Positions 61,722 through 64,000 of a stretch of 64,000 nt of DNA are shown here, one piece after another. The notes beneath the pieces were generated by a model. That model had not been told where the DNA came from and made no database searches. It was given only the letters and a program-made list of their open reading frames with translations. The stretch comes from Bacillus sp. SA1-12 (GTDB lineage: Bacteria > Bacillota > Bacilli > Bacillales > Bacillaceae). Position 1 is the stretch's first letter. Each line of letters starts with the position of its first letter. The translations under genes were made by a program, and so were the position numbers. Where the stretch lies: positions 1-64,000 of the forward strand of contig NZ_LATZ01000007.1 of NCBI RefSeq assembly GCF_000981385.1. Direction: 5' to 3'.

Positions 61722-61928
61722 ATGAATGAAAAAGGCTGTATCAAGTGTGGTCATAATGGAGCTAAAACGAAAGAAATCGCAACATCAGGTACAGGGCTAT
61801 CAAAATTGATGGATATTCAACATAATCATTTTATTGTTGTATATTGTACAAGTTGCGGATATTCCGAACTGTATAATAAAGAGTCATCAAGATCCAGTAA
61901 TCTTTTAGATTTATTTTTTGGAGGTTAA
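61722..61928 (+). CDS. Zinc-ribbon nucleic-acid-binding-type protein
   Basis: A 68-residue protein with two CxxC knuckles: CIKCGHNGAK near the start and VYCTSCGYSELY about 40 residues later, forming one zinc ribbon. The rest is short and polar and ends LDLFFGG. It matches small zinc-ribbon proteins found widely in Bacillaceae; role unknown. AAAGGATGATGACG sets the ATG at 61722. Confidence 0.8.
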   Translation: MNEKGCIKCGHNGAKTKEIATSGTGLSKLMDIQHNHFIVVYCTSCGYSELYNKESSRSSNLLDLFFGG

Positions 61929-62050
61929 AGGGTGTTCCGCACCTGTCATAAAAATAATTTCTTCATTATATAGGTTGCTTGAGATCATAAGAATTGATGC
62001 TTAGGTGGCCTTTTTTTATTATCCAGCTTTTTTGGCCACCAAGCAAGATC

Positions 62051-62689
62051 TCATTTTATTCGTTTGTTTTCTAAAGGCATGGTCAGGAAGCAGTCCAGGT
62101 GGTCGTTTAACAAAGAAATCAGGTCACTGTTTTCCTCATTTTCTAACCACTTCTCCACGGAAACGCGAAAAGCTGCCATATAAATAGCCACTAGGAAGCG
62201 CATTTCATTTCGGTTTGTTGCAGATTCAAGGTGGGAACAAAGCGCGTCACAAATCACCGGCTCTGATTCCAACAGGGTATTTAGAAACAAAGAAGAGATT
62301 GATGGGGTCTGCATTGACACTTGATAACGGATCTGAAGATTGGTCCGCTGCTGCTGATATTGACTGGCTAAGTAGCCAAAAACCACTCGGAGTGCAGCAT
62401 GTGGTGACGCCTTTGGTGCAACTTGCTGTAACGAGCGGATGCCTTCACTTTGCGCAGTGCGAATGAACCCTAAGAGCACCTCTTCTTTAGACGCAAAATA
62501 GCGAAAGAAGGTGCGAGCAGACATCATCACTTCATCAGCAATGTCCTTGATAGAGGTTTGTTCATACCCCTTTTGCTGAAAGAGTCGGAGTGCGGCCTCC
62601 TCAATGGCTGCTTGGGCTTGACGTTTCTTACGCTCCCGCAAACTTAATGGCTTCGTTTCCTCATATTGTGAAGATTTCTTGTCATTCAT
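62051..62689 (-). CDS. TetR-family regulator divergent from the P450 gene
   Basis: A 212-residue regulator. The helix-turn-helix is RQAQAAIEEAALRLFQQKGYEQTSIKDIADEVMMSARTFFRYFASKEEVLL (about 22-72), the F-F-R-Y-F variant common in regulators of oxidation and natural-product genes. The helical ligand domain follows. GGAGGAAATTTTATA sets the ATG at 62689. The base composition is visibly richer in G and C than the neighbours at 50-62 kb, as is the P450 gene, hinting at transfer. Confidence 0.87.
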   Translation of the reverse strand: MNDKKSSQYEETKPLSLRERKKRQAQAAIEEAALRLFQQKGYEQTSIKDIADEVMMSARTFFRYFASKEEVLLGFIRTAQSEGIRSLQQVAPKASPHAALRVVFGYLASQYQQQRTNLQIRYQVSMQTPSISSLFLNTLLESEPVICDALCSHLESATNRNEMRFLVAIYMAAFRVSVEKWLENEENSDLISLLNDHLDCFLTMPLENKRIK

Positions 62690-62713
62690 TATAAAATTTC
62701 CTCCGTTGACTTT

Positions 62714-62728
62714 TGTCATTTAATGACA
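62714..62728. promoter_or_regulatory. TetR operator in the tetR-P450 intergenic region
   Basis: TGTCATTTAATGACA, a perfect 7+1+7 palindrome 25 bases before the tetR start codon and next to TTGACT-like and TATACT-like boxes (62706-62733 region). Likely autoregulation and control of the P450. Confidence 0.65.
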
Positions 62729-62897
62729 TTATACTTTTTATAGACGTACATAACAAGATAAGACATTGTGCATACAGTATTAGTTCCGTACGTTGATGTT
62801 TCTTCGGAACTGGCCTTTTCTTACCGTACCTCCGCATCCAGAATATGTGATTTTGGAAGGCTCAGTACCCATTTCATTCTGAGAAAGGAAGGTCGTC

Positions 62898-64000
62898 ATG
62901 AATCATTCAGATCAAATCATGCCAGAAAAAGTTTTAAGTTTATTAAGTGGTGACAGAGTTGAAAATCCATTTCCGTTATTTGCTCAGATGCGGGCTATAG
63001 GATCTGTTATTCCTATACCGAATCCGATGGGAGGAGCCGATCGAAAAGCCTGGATGGTCACTCGTATGGAAGAGGCGATGCAGATACTCAAAGATCATTC
63101 GCGCTTTACTGTAGATCCAAGCTCCATCGACGGTCGCAATGACATTAGGAAGAACGTCGCAGGCAGCATTGATCCATCCGCTCCCGATACTTTTTTTACT
63201 GGAAGATCCATGCTCTTTGTCGATCTGCCTGATCATCGACGTTTGCGCGGTCTGGTGTCAAAAGCCTTTACGCCTAGATATATGGAGAGCTTGCGTCCCC
63301 GGGTGCAGGAAATTGCTGACGAATTAATCGACAGGGTGCAAGATCATGGTGTGATGGATCTCGTCAAAGACTATGCTTATCCTTTGCCGATCAACGTTAT
63401 TTCTGAAATGCTTGGAGTCCCTCAATCAGACCGGGCACAGATCCAAGTATGGTCTGCAGCGATTGCCCATGGATTAGGTTGGGGCAGACAAGAGCCAGGG
63501 GTCGCAGAGCACTTGAAAGCCTTTGGAGAATATACTGCACAGCTAGTGGCCGATAAACGCAAGCGTCCTAGTGATGACTTGATCAGTCAGTTGATCGCTA
63601 TTGAAGAAGAAGGGGATCGCCTCAGTGAAGCTGAATTGATCTCGATGATCACATTGTTGATTTTTGCCGGTCATGAGACAACATCTAACCTAATCGCTAC
63701 GGGTACCATGATGTTGCTGGATCACCCCGATCAGTTGGAGAAACTCAAAGCTGATCTCAGTTTAGTTCCTTCTGCTGTAGAAGAGCTGTTGCGCTTCAAT
63801 GGGCCCGCCACAAGCGTTGGCCCACGTTTTGCAACCGAAGATTTGGAGCTTGCCGGGCAGCAGATCAAAAAAGGGGATATGGTCCTTGTTGTGGTGAAAG
63901 CGGCAAATCGAGATGAAGGCAAGTTTATGCAGTCAGAAGAGCTGGATATTACGCGGAAGATCAACCGCCATCTTGCCTTTGGCCATGGCATCCATATGTG
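62898..64000 (+). CDS. Cytochrome P450 (CYP107-like), cut by the window end
   Basis: The first 367 residues of a soluble bacterial P450. Start ATG 62898 behind GAAAGGAAGG. Visible in order: MLFVDLPDHRRLRGLVSKAF (helix C, about 92-111), LLIFAGHETTSNLI (helix I oxygen-binding motif, about 253-266), EELLRFNGP (the ExxR motif, about 294-302), and HLAFGHGIHM, after which the window ends with TG, the first two bases of the haem-ligand cysteine codon. It hydroxylates an unknown lipid, terpene or polyketide. It is divergent from the TetR gene, which likely regulates it. Confidence 0.93.
   Translation, partial: MNHSDQIMPEKVLSLLSGDRVENPFPLFAQMRAIGSVIPIPNPMGGADRKAWMVTRMEEAMQILKDHSRFTVDPSSIDGRNDIRKNVAGSIDPSAPDTFFTGRSMLFVDLPDHRRLRGLVSKAFTPRYMESLRPRVQEIADELIDRVQDHGVMDLVKDYAYPLPINVISEMLGVPQSDRAQIQVWSAAIAHGLGWGRQEPGVAEHLKAFGEYTAQLVADKRKRPSDDLISQLIAIEEEGDRLSEAELISMITLLIFAGHETTSNLIATGTMMLLDHPDQLEKLKADLSLVPSAVEELLRFNGPATSVGPRFATEDLELAGQQIKKGDMVLVVVKAANRDEGKFMQSEELDITRKINRHLAFGHGIHM

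Noticed and set aside
62004..62040. GGTGGCC/GGCCACC inverted repeat as terminator
   Set aside because: The T runs are inside the loop instead of after the stem, so it is not a normal terminator; it might be a repeat end.
62768..62953. 61-codon frame between tetR and P450
   Set aside because: Overlaps the P450 start and has no ribosome-binding site or family match.
1..64000. CRISPR arrays, tRNA or rRNA genes, complete insertion sequences
   Set aside because: None seen on either strand; the periodic repeats found are too short and too degenerate for CRISPR.

Overview
The window is a stretch of chromosome from a low-GC, endospore-forming Firmicute of the family Bacillaceae. Three things point there: the gene order hprK-lgt-yvoD-ppaX-yvoF-hisZGDBHAFIE, which matches the Bacillus subtilis arrangement; a GerA-type germinant receptor subunit; and strong AGGAGG ribosome-binding sites with GTG/TTG starts and bacillithiol-linked FosB. 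No rRNA, tRNA or CRISPR array was seen.

Layout. 1-556: group II intron RNA without a reverse transcriptase. 0.7-12.7 kb: a patchwork of single genes: two membrane proteins (one a GerA A subunit), a second, archaeal-type aspartyl-tRNA synthetase behind a T-box with a GAC specifier, hydrolases, a LytTR/DUF3021 pair with a frameshifted tail, a HIT protein, a secreted protein, a broken hisC, a methyltransferase, a monooxygenase and a cell-wall amidase. 13.0-23.9 kb: the conserved core block, with HPr kinase and lipoprotein maturation genes, then the histidine operon, which lacks hisC and has a structured leader that is not a T-box. 24.0-26.6 kb: molybdate regulator and transporter (yvgK/modA/modB, no modC) with a 10-bp repeat array between the divergent genes. 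26.8-33.1 kb: AraC and VOC genes, then a GntR-controlled sugar-acid operon (dehydrogenase, DUF1537 kinase, GntP permease) with four GTATAC operators at 20/21/21-bp spacing. 33.4-37.7 kb: divergent MarR/MFS exporter with two palindromic operators, and a hydrolase-TetR operon. 37.8-50 kb: small membrane proteins, several pseudogenes, a TetR with three identical operator cores, a Cys-rich copper-storage protein, two DUF2071 paralogues and a pentapeptide protein. 50-62 kb: a long run of short same-strand accessory genes (GNAT, Nudix, VOC, MBL, UppP, MccF-like S66, nucleotidyltransferase, FosB, S51). 62-64 kb: TetR and a cytochrome P450 that is cut by the window end exactly in its haem cysteine codon.

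The strongest signals for follow-up are cis-regulatory: the switch-like leader of the his operon, the repeat arrays before modA and hprK, and the autoregulatory operator sets. Several enzymes also have altered catalytic residues (HAD Asn-for-Asp, alpha/beta hydrolase Asn-for-Ser, M50-like HQVGH). Gene decay is frequent outside the core block: hisC, amj, a VOC gene and a holin-like gene are all broken.
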